Of a DNA stretch of 64,000 bases, positions 1-8,043 are shown in pieces (positions within the stretch are counted from its first letter, which is position 1; each line of letters opens with the position of its first letter). The translations under genes were made by a program, and so were the position numbers. The notes under the pieces are model-generated. The model worked only from the letters and a program-made list of their open reading frames with translations, ran no database searches and was not told where the DNA came from. This stretch comes from Streptomyces wuyuanensis. Lineage in GTDB: Bacteria; Actinomycetota; Actinomycetes; Streptomycetales; Streptomycetaceae. The stretch is taken from positions 62,001-126,000 of the forward strand of contig NZ_FNHI01000019.1 in NCBI RefSeq assembly GCF_900103455.1, written 5' to 3'.

Positions 1-49
1 GCGGCGCCACCGGAGTCCGCCGGCACGTCACGAGGAGGAGATCGAAGTC

Positions 50-259
50 ATGACCAATCCGTTCGAGGACGCCGACGGCGTCTACTCGGTGCTCGTCAAC
101 GACGAGAACCAGCACAGCCTGTGGCCCGACTTCGTGGATGTGCCGGCCGGCTGGCGGGCCGTCCACGGGCCGGCGTCCCGGCAGTCCTGTCTGGACTGGA
201 TCGAGGCCCACTGGACGGACATGCGGCCCAGGAGCCTGGCCGAGTCGATGGACGGCTGA
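50..259 (+). CDS. MbtH-like protein (NRPS adenylation-domain partner)
   Basis: A 69-residue protein of typical MbtH family size. It begins MTNPFEDADG and contains the family's conserved tryptophans (SLWPDF, GWRAVHG, IEAHWTDMRP). MbtH proteins bind and activate the adenylation domains of nonribosomal peptide synthetases, so an NRPS gene is expected outside the left edge. A purine-rich ribosome site (GAGGAGG) precedes the ATG. Its neighbour on the opposite strand encodes a siderophore-binding lipoprotein, which suggests, by inference, that the missing NRPS makes a siderophore. The family call is firm; the product is not visible here. Confidence 0.93.
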   Translation: MTNPFEDADGVYSVLVNDENQHSLWPDFVDVPAGWRAVHGPASRQSCLDWIEAHWTDMRPRSLAESMDG

Positions 260-297
260 ACCCGGGGCCCGTCGCCCCGGCGGCGGGTGCCGAACCT

Positions 298-335
298 GCG
301 GGGCCGGCCCCGGAGTCCACCGCGGCCGGCCCCGC
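298..335. terminator. Bidirectional terminator between mbtH-like gene and binding protein
   Basis: A perfect 10-bp stem (GCGGGGCCGG at 298-307 pairing with 326-335) with an 18-nt loop lies between two convergent genes. There is no clear U-tract, as is common in high-GC actinomycetes. Confidence 0.55.
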
Positions 336-353
336 CGCACGTCCGGGACGGAG

Positions 354-1421
354 TCAGGAGGCGGGCTGCTCGACCTTGGTGGCGGGCGAGCCGTCGACGG
401 CCGCCGCCAGCTGCGGGGCGAGCCGTTCGATGACGTACGGCAGGCTGAGCACGGACACGAAGGACGTGGCGTGCCCGAAGTCGCTGGTCTCGTCGACGAA
501 CACCTCGCGCCCCTCCTTCACGACCTTGAGGTCCTTGTACGAGGCGTCCTTGTGCAGCTTCTGCGTGTCCTTCGCCACGTCGCCGACGATCCAGACGACG
601 GCGCCCTGGTCGAGCAGGTCGGTGCGCTCCTTGCTGATGTTGGCGCCGAACTTGTCACCGATCGCCTTGTCCAGACCGTCGGGCATGGTGAAGCCGAGGC
701 CCGTGAGGACGCGGGAGCGGGAGTCCTGGCTGCCGAAGACGAAGATGCCCTCGTACGGGGTGGCCATGACGGCGGTGGTGCCCTTGAAGGCGGGGTGCTC
801 CCTGGCTGTGGCCGCGATCTCCGCCTCGACGGACTCGACGGCCTTCGCGGCCTCCTCCGCCTTGCCGAGCGCGCGTCCCACGGTCTTCGTCTGCTCCTGC
901 CAGGGAATGCCGTAGTCGTTGTGCTCCTTCGGCTGGGCGACCACGGGCGCGAAGGCGGAGAGCGACGCGTACTGCTCCTTGGTCAGCCCGCCGTACAGCG
1001 CCAGGATCAGGTCCGGCTTGAGGGCGGCGATCCGCTCCACCTGCGGGCCGGTCCCGGTGTCCTTGAGCACGGTCGGGGCCTGACCGGCGCCCAGTTCGTC
1101 CTGCGCCCAGGGTCCGATGGCTCCCTGGTAGCCGCCGAGCCACTCGGTGGTGCCGACGGGGACCTTCCCGAGGGCGAGCACCGCGTCCTGGTCGGTGAGG
1201 CCCACGGTGACGATGCGCTTGGGTTCCGACTTGATCGTGGTGCTGCCGTACTTGTGGGCGATGGTCACCGGGAAGGCGCCCCCACCGCCCGACGTACTCG
1301 CCTCGGCTCCGGAGCCGGCGGATCCGGTGTCGGAGCCGCCGCCGCACGCGGCGGTGGCGAGCAGCATGAGGGCGGAGGCCAGCGCGGCGGCGAGGCGTGG
1401 GGCTCTGCGGGAGCGGGGCAT
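354..1421 (-). CDS. Iron-siderophore ABC transporter substrate-binding lipoprotein
   Basis: A 355-residue protein with a lipoprotein signal peptide: basic start MPRSRRAPR, hydrophobic stretch, and a lipobox ending in TAAC, so Cys26 should be lipidated. The mature part carries the FepB/FhuD-type periplasmic-binding fold, with features such as RIVTVGLTDQDAVLALG, LKPDLILALYGG and VVWIVGD. It should capture a ferric siderophore outside the membrane. It is the last gene of a leftward operon behind two ABC half-transporters, 165 bp after the second, with its own ribosome site (AAGGAAAG). The usual FecCD-type permeases are absent, so its membrane partner may be the adjacent exporter-fold pair; that partnership is inferred. 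Confidence 0.9.
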   Translation of the reverse strand: MPRSRRAPRLAAALASALMLLATAACGGGSDTGSAGSGAEASTSGGGGAFPVTIAHKYGSTTIKSEPKRIVTVGLTDQDAVLALGKVPVGTTEWLGGYQGAIGPWAQDELGAGQAPTVLKDTGTGPQVERIAALKPDLILALYGGLTKEQYASLSAFAPVVAQPKEHNDYGIPWQEQTKTVGRALGKAEEAAKAVESVEAEIAATAREHPAFKGTTAVMATPYEGIFVFGSQDSRSRVLTGLGFTMPDGLDKAIGDKFGANISKERTDLLDQGAVVWIVGDVAKDTQKLHKDASYKDLKVVKEGREVFVDETSDFGHATSFVSVLSLPYVIERLAPQLAAAVDGSPATKVEQPAS

Positions 1422-1586
1422 CGGTCTTTCCTTCGTTCGGGCTCCGGTGGAGCGGTCGTGCGGGGGGTGGCGGCTGGTGCGGTTCCTGAGGAGCGGCGCG
1501 AGCGGGCGTCCTGTGGTCCGGGCGGTCGTACGGGGACGGGCGGGCGGTCGTACGGGGGCGGCGGGGGCGGCCGTGTCGCGCGGCGG

Positions 1587-3398
1587 CTAGGAGTCGGTGT
1601 CGCGCGTGTCCGACCAGGCCTCCCACAGCGCCGCGTAGGGGCCCTGGGCGGCGCGCAGTTCGTCGTGGGTGCCGGACTCGACGATCCGCCCGGCTTCCAT
1701 GACCACGATCCGGTCGGCCGCCGCCGCCTGGCTCAGCCGGTGGGCGACGACGAGTGCCGTCCGGCCGTCCACGGCGCGTGCCACCGCCTTCTCGAGCGCG
1801 CGCGCTCCCGCACTGCCCGCTTCGGCGGTCGCTTCGTCGAGGATCACGAGCGGCGGATCGGCGAGGATCAGCCGGGCGAGGGCGAGGGCCTGCGTCCTCG
1901 CCCCGTCGAGCCGGTGTCCGCCGTCCCCGACGACGGTGGCGAGACCGTCGGGGAGTTCCTCCGCCCAGACGAGGGCGTCGACGCGGTCGAGCGCCGCGCG
2001 CAGTTCCTCGTCGGTCGCGTCGGGTCTGGCCAGCCGCAGGTCTTCGGCGAGCGGGCCCGTGAAGACATGGGTTTCCTGGGTGACCAGGGCCACGGTGCCG
2101 CCTGCGGCGACCGGCCCGAGTTCCGTCGGCGGGGCTCCTCCCACCAGGACCGCCCCCGTGGTCGGCGGCTGGATGCCGGCGATCAGCCTGGCGAGAGTGG
2201 TCTTGCCCGCGCCGCTGGCGCCGACCAGTGCCACCCGCTCGCCCTGACGGATGGTCAGGTCGATGTCGTGCAGCACGGGGTGTCCCGGCCGGTAGGCATG
2301 GCCCACGCCGCGCACGGTGACGTCGCTGCCGCCTGCCACCCGGGGGCCCTTCGCGTTCCCCGGCGCCGGCCCGTCGGTGACGCCGACGAGCCGGACCAGG
2401 CTCGCGTGGGCGGACTGGGCGTCGTCGAGCAGGACCAGCGCCGCGTTGACCGGGGTGAAGAGGCTGTGGAAGTAGAGGGCGGCCGCGGTCGCGGTGCCGA
2501 TGGACGCCGTCCCCTGGCGGACCAGCCAGTAGCCGGTGACCAGGACCGCGGCGAGGCCCAGGTATTCGGCGATGTGCAGCCTGCCGTAGAAGCCGAGCAC
2601 CAGCCGCACACCGCGCATCGTCAGCCCGACGACCGACCGGGACCGCTCGGTGACCCGCCGGGTGTGCTCCCGCTCCAGGCGGAAGGCGCGCAGTGTGGAG
2701 CTTCCGCCGATGGTGTCGAGCAGCTGCTGCTGCTGGGCGCTTCCGGCCACGCGCTGCTCGGCGTAGAGCGGCACCGCGCGGCGCACGTACCAGCGGGCGG
2801 TGAGCGCCTGGACGGGCACCGCGATCAGTGCGGCGAGCAGGAACCTCCAGTCGAGCAGGGCGAGCGCCCCGAAGGTGAGGACGATGGTGAGGAGCGAACG
2901 GGCCAGCTCGGGCAGTGCGTTGCGGACGGCCTCGGCGATCAGGGACACATCGGCGGTGACGCGGGCCGTGAGGTCCCCGGCGCCCGCCTTCTCGACCCGG
3001 TCGAGCGGCAGCTGGAGAGCCCGCTCGACGAACCGCTCGCGCAGCCTGGCCAGCGTCGTCTCGCCCAGCCGGGAGATCAGGGACAGCCCGAGCCCGGTGG
3101 TGACGCCCTGGGCCACGGCGACGGCCACGAGCAGCGCGGCGGTGAGGGTGATGGCGTCGGACGGCCCTCGCTCCGCGGCGAGGTCGACGATCCGGCCCAG
3201 CAGCGGCTGGACGAGAAGGCCCACGGCGGTGGCGGCGGTCATGACCGCGAAGGCGGTCACCGCCAGGGTGCGTTGCGGACGCAGCAGCCGGGCGACGGCG
3301 GCGCGGGTCCTGGCCGGGGTGGCCACGGGGAGCAGCGGTCCGCTCGCTTGGGGCTCGCGGGCGGCCGTGTCACGGCCGGCGGCCGGGGACTCCGTCAT
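1587..3398 (-). CDS. ABC half-transporter (permease-ATPase fusion), catalytic-site partner
   Basis: 603 residues: an N-terminal exporter-type six-helix membrane domain (roughly residues 40-320) and a C-terminal ATPase. The Walker A motif is intact (VGASGAGKTT) and so is Walker B (LVILDEAT), but the signature motif is degraded (LDGART instead of LSGGQ). The start ATG overlaps the upstream gene's stop as ATGA, so translation is probably coupled. The upstream partner has the reverse set of defects, so the two should form a heterodimer with one working and one dead ATP site. Paired exporter-fold proteins such as IrtAB and YbtPQ import siderophores; the context here (binding protein, MbtH, iron box) fits that role, but export cannot be excluded. 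Confidence 0.85.
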   Translation of the reverse strand: MTESPAAGRDTAAREPQASGPLLPVATPARTRAAVARLLRPQRTLAVTAFAVMTAATAVGLLVQPLLGRIVDLAAERGPSDAITLTAALLVAVAVAQGVTTGLGLSLISRLGETTLARLRERFVERALQLPLDRVEKAGAGDLTARVTADVSLIAEAVRNALPELARSLLTIVLTFGALALLDWRFLLAALIAVPVQALTARWYVRRAVPLYAEQRVAGSAQQQQLLDTIGGSSTLRAFRLEREHTRRVTERSRSVVGLTMRGVRLVLGFYGRLHIAEYLGLAAVLVTGYWLVRQGTASIGTATAAALYFHSLFTPVNAALVLLDDAQSAHASLVRLVGVTDGPAPGNAKGPRVAGGSDVTVRGVGHAYRPGHPVLHDIDLTIRQGERVALVGASGAGKTTLARLIAGIQPPTTGAVLVGGAPPTELGPVAAGGTVALVTQETHVFTGPLAEDLRLARPDATDEELRAALDRVDALVWAEELPDGLATVVGDGGHRLDGARTQALALARLILADPPLVILDEATAEAGSAGARALEKAVARAVDGRTALVVAHRLSQAAAADRIVVMEAGRIVESGTHDELRAAQGPYAALWEAWSDTRDTDS

Positions 3399-5119
3399 GC
3401 GAACACCGCCGTCCGGTAGTCGGCGTGGGTGCCGACGAGGTGTCCGTGGTCGCCGGCGGCCGCCACCCGGCCGTTCCGAAGGAGGACGACGCGGTCGGTG
3501 ACGGCGAGGAGCGCGGGGCTGTTGGTGACGAGGACGGTCGTCCGGCCCCTGCGGAGCTCCTTGATGCCTGCGGCCATCCGCATCTCGGTGACGGCGTCGA
3601 CGGCGGTGGAGGGCTCGTGGAGGACGAGGACGGGAGCGTCGGCCGCCAGGGCCCTGGCCAGGGCGACGCGCTGGCGCTGGCCGCCGGACAGCGAGCGTCC
3701 CCGGGCGGTGACCGCGGTGCCGGTGCCGTCGGGCAGGGAGCGCGCGACCTCGTCGGTGCCCGAAGCGGCCATCGCGGCGGCGGGGGTCACGGGGCCCTGC
3801 CCGCCTGCAGGTGCGGCGGCGGCGACGTTGTCGAGGAGCGTTCCCTCGAACAGGTCCGCATCGTGCTCGGCCACGAGGATCACCCCGCGTGCCTGTGCCA
3901 GGTCCAGCGTGGTGAGGGCTCTTCCGTCGAGTTCGACGGAGCCCCGGTCGGGGTCCGTGCGCCGGCCCAGGCAGTGCAGCAGCGCCGAGGCGTCCGCGGG
4001 GTTCGCGGCGACGACGCCGACGGTCTCCCCCGCCTCGATGTCGATGTCCACCGCGTCCAGTGGGCCGTACGAGAGATCGCGCAGACGCAGGCGGCCTTCG
4101 GCGGCGAGCGGCCGCGCGGCGGCGTCGGGCGTGCGTGGCGGCACCGTGCTCACGGCGGGGCGTGCGCCGAGTACTGCGGCGATGCGTGCGGCCGACGCGC
4201 GGCCCTGGGCGAGCTCGGCGTTGACCCAGGAGAACTCGGAGAGCGGGCCGATGAGGAAGAGGGCGAGCGCGACGCACGACACGAGCTCGCCGATCCCGAT
4301 GTCGCCGCGGGCGGCGAGCCGGCCGCCGACGAGCGCGACAAGGGCGATGAAGGCACCGGTCAGGAGCGTCACGACCCCGTTCTGCCAGGCCTCGGCGCGG
4401 GCCGCTCGCAGGGTCGCGGACAGTGAGTCGCGGCTGATGCCCCGGTAGCGGGCCGTCGCGGCGGGCTCTGCGCCGATGCCCTTCAGGACGCGGAGTCCGG
4501 CCACGAGGTCGGCGGCCACGCCCGAGGCGTGCGCCGCGCACTCCTGTTCGGTCTCGCTGCGCCGCTCCAGCGGCTTGCTCAGCAGGTGTCCCAGCCACAG
4601 CAGCAGCGGGGTGCCGAGCAGTACGAGCAGACCGAGACCGACGGACATCCTCAGCAGGAAGACGGCACCCACCACGAGACCCACGGCCGCGCCGGCGCCG
4701 ACGATCAGGGCCATGGTCACGGCGCCGACCCGTTTGGCGTCCTCGGTGGCGATGTTCGCCAGTTCGCCCGGCAACCGGCCGTCCTCGGCGCCGCCTTCGG
4801 GTGCGAGGACGCGCTCGACCAGTGCGACGCGGAGCAGATGTGCCGCGGTCACGGAGGCGCGTTCGCCGGCGAGGGCGCCGTACCGGAAACCGAAGGAAAG
4901 CCCGACGTAGACGACGGCGAGTACGCCGAGCCACAGCATCAGTCCAGCGGCATCCCCTTCGACGACTCCCTGATCGACGGCCAGTCCGATGAGGACGGGG
5001 ACGATGGCCTCGCCGCCCTGATGGCACGCCCCGAGGAGCACGCCGAGCGCGACGGAGCGCCGCCGGCCGCGGACCACGGACCGCAGCACGTCCCGTCCCC
5101 TGAGCTCCGGCTTCCCCAC
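3395..5119 (-). CDS. ABC half-transporter (permease-ATPase fusion), degenerate-site partner
   Basis: 574 residues with an exporter-type membrane domain followed by an ATPase domain. The Walker A position reads GVVAANPADASALLH, lacking the GK(S/T) core, and Walker B reads VLVLHEP with His in place of the usual Asp; the signature LSGGQRQRVALARA is intact. This subunit therefore probably does not hydrolyse ATP itself but completes the partner's site. I chose the GTG at 5119 because GGAGGGG lies four bases upstream. An iron box sits about 50 bp further upstream, so the three-gene operon is probably repressed by an iron regulator of the DmdR/IdeR type. Confidence 0.85.
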   Translation of the reverse strand: MGKPELRGRDVLRSVVRGRRRSVALGVLLGACHQGGEAIVPVLIGLAVDQGVVEGDAAGLMLWLGVLAVVYVGLSFGFRYGALAGERASVTAAHLLRVALVERVLAPEGGAEDGRLPGELANIATEDAKRVGAVTMALIVGAGAAVGLVVGAVFLLRMSVGLGLLVLLGTPLLLWLGHLLSKPLERRSETEQECAAHASGVAADLVAGLRVLKGIGAEPAATARYRGISRDSLSATLRAARAEAWQNGVVTLLTGAFIALVALVGGRLAARGDIGIGELVSCVALALFLIGPLSEFSWVNAELAQGRASAARIAAVLGARPAVSTVPPRTPDAAARPLAAEGRLRLRDLSYGPLDAVDIDIEAGETVGVVAANPADASALLHCLGRRTDPDRGSVELDGRALTTLDLAQARGVILVAEHDADLFEGTLLDNVAAAAPAGGQGPVTPAAAMAASGTDEVARSLPDGTGTAVTARGRSLSGGQRQRVALARALAADAPVLVLHEPSTAVDAVTEMRMAAGIKELRRGRTTVLVTNSPALLAVTDRVVLLRNGRVAAAGDHGHLVGTHADYRTAVFA

Positions 5120-5168
5120 GCATCCCCTCCGGATACGGCTCAGAAGTGCCCAGGAACCGCATGACAAC

Positions 5169-5187
5169 TTAGGCAAGGCTAACCATC
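5169..5187 (-). promoter_or_regulatory. Iron box (DmdR/IdeR-type operator)
   Basis: TTAGGCAAGGCTAACCATC matches the 19-bp actinobacterial iron-box consensus (TTAGGTTAGGCTAACCTAA) at 14 positions, including the whole AGGCTAACC core. It lies upstream of the GTG of the leftward ABC/binding-protein operon. Confidence 0.75.
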
Positions 5188-5443
5188 TTTGATGGCCTTC
5201 GCCACCCTTCCGGAGCGGAAGTCCCCGATCGCCGCGAGGCAGTCGGGCGGCCGCGCGCCGCTCGGGTCGCCGCCGGGTCGTCCGGCACCGGATGCCCGCC
5301 GCCACACCGTCGGCCGCGCCGCCTACCGACGTGCGGATCGCGCCACTTCGCCGATACAGGCTTCTTCTGGCAGGGCCTGCCCGAGCGTAAGGTCGTGCCG
5401 CTGGTCCCGCCCGCTCACCCGAAGCGCAGGAGAGGACTCTTCC

Positions 5444-7016
5444 CTGCTCTGCACGAGGATCACCAACGCCCGCATCGTCACGATGGATCCGGCCCGTCCG
5501 CTCGCCCGCGAACTCGGCGTCTGGCAGGGGCGCGTCGTCGGGCTGGACGAGGACGTCGCCGGGCTGACGGCACGTCGTACGGTCGACCTGGACGGCGCCG
5601 CGGTACTGCCCGGCTTCATCGACAGCCATGTTCATCTGGCCTGGGCAGGGCTCAAGGCGTCGGCGCCGGCCGTGGCGCCCGGCGCCCGGGCCGACGACGT
5701 GCTGCAGGCGGTCGCCGAGGCCGTGACGCGGGTACCGGCCGGCGGCTGGGCGGACCTCGGCGGCTTCGACCGGCGCACGCTCGACCGCCCGTTGACGGCC
5801 GCCGACCTGGACGCCGTGAGCGACGGGCGCAGGGTCTTCCTCGGGGACGTCTCGGGTCACGCCTGCCTGGTGAACTCGGCGGTGCTGGAGCGACTTCCCG
5901 CCTGGGCGGTCCACCCCGACGGCTTCCTCGTCGAGGAGGCGATGGGGGCCGCGCTGCAGTCCAGGCCGGCGCACTCGCTCGAAGAACTGGCAGCGGCCGT
6001 CGAGCGCGCGGCCCGCGTGTGCCGTGCCGAAGGGATCACCGGCTGCGCGGAGGCAGGCATCGGCGGGCAGATGTTCGGCCGGGGGCCCGTCGAGGCCGCG
6101 GCCTACCAACTGGCGCGGGAGTAGGGCCGGCTGACGCTCCGCGTCCAGCTGATGGTGTCGGCCGACGCCCTCCGCCCGGTCGACACGGCACCGGAGGACA
6201 CCACGTCGCGGGCGCTCTCGCTGGGGCTGCGCACCGGGTTCGGCGGCGGAGCGCTGTCGCTCGGAGCCCTGAAGGTCTGGGCGGACGGCGGGATGATGGC
6301 CCGTACGGCCGCACTCACCAGTCCCTACCGGGAAGGCGGCTCCGGCTCCGGCTCCGGCCAACTGCTGAGCTCTCCGGAGGCGTTGGAGGCCACGATCGTC
6401 GAGGGACACCTCGCGGGCTGGCAGCTGGCCGTGCACGCCATCGGCGACCGCGCCGTCGACGTGGCCCTGGACGCCCTGGAGGAGGCGCAGAAACTGCGCC
6501 CCCGTCCGGACGCGCGCCACCGCGTCGAGCACGCGGGCCTGGTGCGCCCGGACCACAGCTGCCCCGGATGGCCGCCCTCGGCGTCACCTGCGTCGTCCAG
6601 CCGGGCTTCCTCCGCCACTACGGGGACGACTACGCCTCCGTCATGGGTGAGGAGAGGGAGGGATGGCTCTACCGCGGCCGCGCCTTCCTCGACCACGGCG
6701 TGCGACTGGTGGCCAGCTCCGATCGCCCCGTGGCCGACGGATCGCCGCTCGGGCCGTCCAGTTCATGGTCGAACGAGCCTCGCTGTCCGGTCGCCCGATC
6801 GGACCCGACGAGGCGATCACGGTGGAGGAGGCGCTGCGCTCGTACACGACCGAGGCGGCGCGCGCCTGCCACTGGGACTCCGACGCGGGCAGCATCACCC
6901 CCGGAAAGCGTGCGGACCTCGTGGTGCTGGGGGACGATCCGCTGCGGACCGATGCGTCCCGGATCGGCGACATCGAGGTCGTCCGTACGTTTCTGGAGGG
7001 CGACGACGTCCACTGA
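5444..7016 (+). pseudogene. Amidohydrolase (YtcJ-like, imidazolonepropionase fold), three lesions
   Basis: The translated pieces form one amidohydrolase: TNARIVTMD, the metal motif GFIDSHVHL, a middle part ending in HAIGDRAVD and HRVEHAGLV, and a C-terminal part with ITPGKRADLVVLGDDPL. Three lesions break it. There is an in-frame TAG at 6122-6124, a likely +2 insertion (duplicated CA) near 6556-6560 moving to another frame at QLPRMAALGV, and a likely 1-nt deletion near 6750 before RAVQFMVERASL. The natural start may also be gone: a CTG at 5444 follows AGGAGAGG, and the first ATG (5483) falls inside the conserved N-terminus. No functional product is expected. Its former substrate cannot be named. 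Confidence 0.85.
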
Positions 7017-7214
7017 GGAGAGCCGTCGGCTGCCGGGCGGGCGTCGGTGCGGGACCCGTTCCTCATGGTGGAGCCGGCCCGCATCCGTGTCACGGCCCCG
7101 GGATGCCGGGCGCCCCGGTGGCCCCGCTCCTCGGCAGACCTGACACGATGGGCGCCACCGCACGGGCCCCGGCCGGTGCCAGCCCATCACGGTCGTTCCG
7201 ACACGGAGGCGTAC

Positions 7215-7709
7215 ATGAGCGCAGGCCCTCGAGTGGGCGAGCAGATCGCCGACTTCTCGCTGCCCGGCGGTGTCCTGGTGGGCGACTCGTTCGAGCGCCG
7301 CGAGTTCACCGCATCCGGGCAGTCGGGCACACCACTGGTGCTCGCCTTCTACCCGGGCGACGACACTCCGGTGTGCACCAAGCAGCTGTGCTCGTACTCC
7401 AGCGGACTGGAGGCGTTCGAGGACTGCGGCGCGCTGGTGTGGGGCATCAGCCCGCAGAGCGTGGACAGCCACGAAGCCTTCGCCCGGAAGCACTCACTGC
7501 GCATCCCGCTGCTCGCCGACACCGACCGCGCGGTGTCCAGGGCGTTCGGGGTCAGCGCCCCGGGCTTCGGCCTGCGCCGCGCGGTGTTCCTGATCGCCCC
7601 GGACGGAACCCTCCACTGGAAGCACGTCTCCCTCCTCGGCATGACGTTCCAGAGCGTGTCGACTCTCTCCGCCCACCTGGAGAAGATGGGGAAGCACCGT
7701 TCCCGATAG
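7215..7709 (+). CDS. Peroxiredoxin (AhpC/TSA, BCP-like)
   Basis: 164 residues with the thioredoxin-fold peroxiredoxin pattern FYPGDDTPVCTKQLC. Cys54 is the expected peroxidatic cysteine in the P-x3-T-x2-C environment, and Cys59 is placed like the resolving cysteine of atypical 2-Cys BCP proteins. It should reduce hydrogen or organic peroxides in the cytoplasm. The ATG at 7215 follows GGAGG at good spacing. It stands alone between a pseudogene and an insertion element, and no operator is evident. Confidence 0.9.
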   Translation: MSAGPRVGEQIADFSLPGGVLVGDSFERREFTASGQSGTPLVLAFYPGDDTPVCTKQLCSYSSGLEAFEDCGALVWGISPQSVDSHEAFARKHSLRIPLLADTDRAVSRAFGVSAPGFGLRRAVFLIAPDGTLHWKHVSLLGMTFQSVSTLSAHLEKMGKHRSR

Positions 7710-7789
7710 GCCTGCCCGAGCCGGCGGGGCCCGGCGGCTGCGGCGGTCGAGGCACCGTGATCCGGATTCACCTGACACCTCCGAGGATG

Positions 7790-7809
7790 CCCCGGTCTTC
7801 AGGCCGGGG
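7790..7809 (+). repeat. Left-end hairpin of the IS element
   Basis: CCCCGGTCTTCAGGCCGGGG folds into a stem of C/G runs and is followed by AGGAATC. It matches the right-end hairpin in length, layout and the trailing AGGA, as expected for subterminal structures recognised in IS200/IS605 elements. Confidence 0.6.
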
Positions 7810-7855
7810 AGGAATCGGACCCCTGCGGAGCAGGGCAAGGAAAGAGCAATCGCCG

Positions 7856-8014
7856 TCAGGGCGATTGGTCGTCTGCCGAGTCGCTGCCGCGCCCGGCCTC
7901 AAGCCGGTGCAGGATCTCGGAGTTGAGGGACCTGCGGGCGGACTTGGCCTGAGAGACCAGCCACTCGTGCAGGTCGGCGGGCAGCCTGAGCGTGATGCGC
8001 ACTTCATGATCCAT
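7856..8014 (-). CDS. Ribbon-helix-helix (Arc/MetJ-type) DNA-binding protein
   Basis: 52 residues beginning MDHEVRITLRLPADLHEWLV. An N-terminal beta strand (VRITLRLP) and two helices (ADLHEWLVSQAKSARR and SLNSEILHRLEAG) give the classic ribbon-helix-helix layout. It lies inside the insertion element, divergent from tnpB with only 29 bp between the two starts, so it could repress the shared promoter region; that is an inference. A small hairpin (CAATCGCC at 7847-7854 with 7860-7867) covers its stop and may terminate it. The ATG at 8014 was chosen because the homology begins there, although an in-frame upstream ATG exists at 8080. Toxin-antitoxin function is unlikely because no toxin partner is present. 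Confidence 0.75.
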   Translation of the reverse strand: MDHEVRITLRLPADLHEWLVSQAKSARRSLNSEILHRLEAGRGSDSADDQSP

Positions 8015-8043
8015 GCCCTCAATCGTAGTGGCAGAATGGTGGC

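Noticed and set aside
96..915. Long frames antisense to, or in other frames of, the mbtH-like and binding-protein genes
   Set aside because: Their translations are Arg/Pro/Gly-rich with no recognisable domain and no ribosome sites; they are products of third-position GC bias.
6122..6124. TAG in the amidohydrolase as a possible pyrrolysine or selenocysteine-like recoding site
   Set aside because: Selenocysteine uses TGA, Streptomyces lack pyrrolysine machinery, and two more frame lesions follow, so a stop mutation is simpler.
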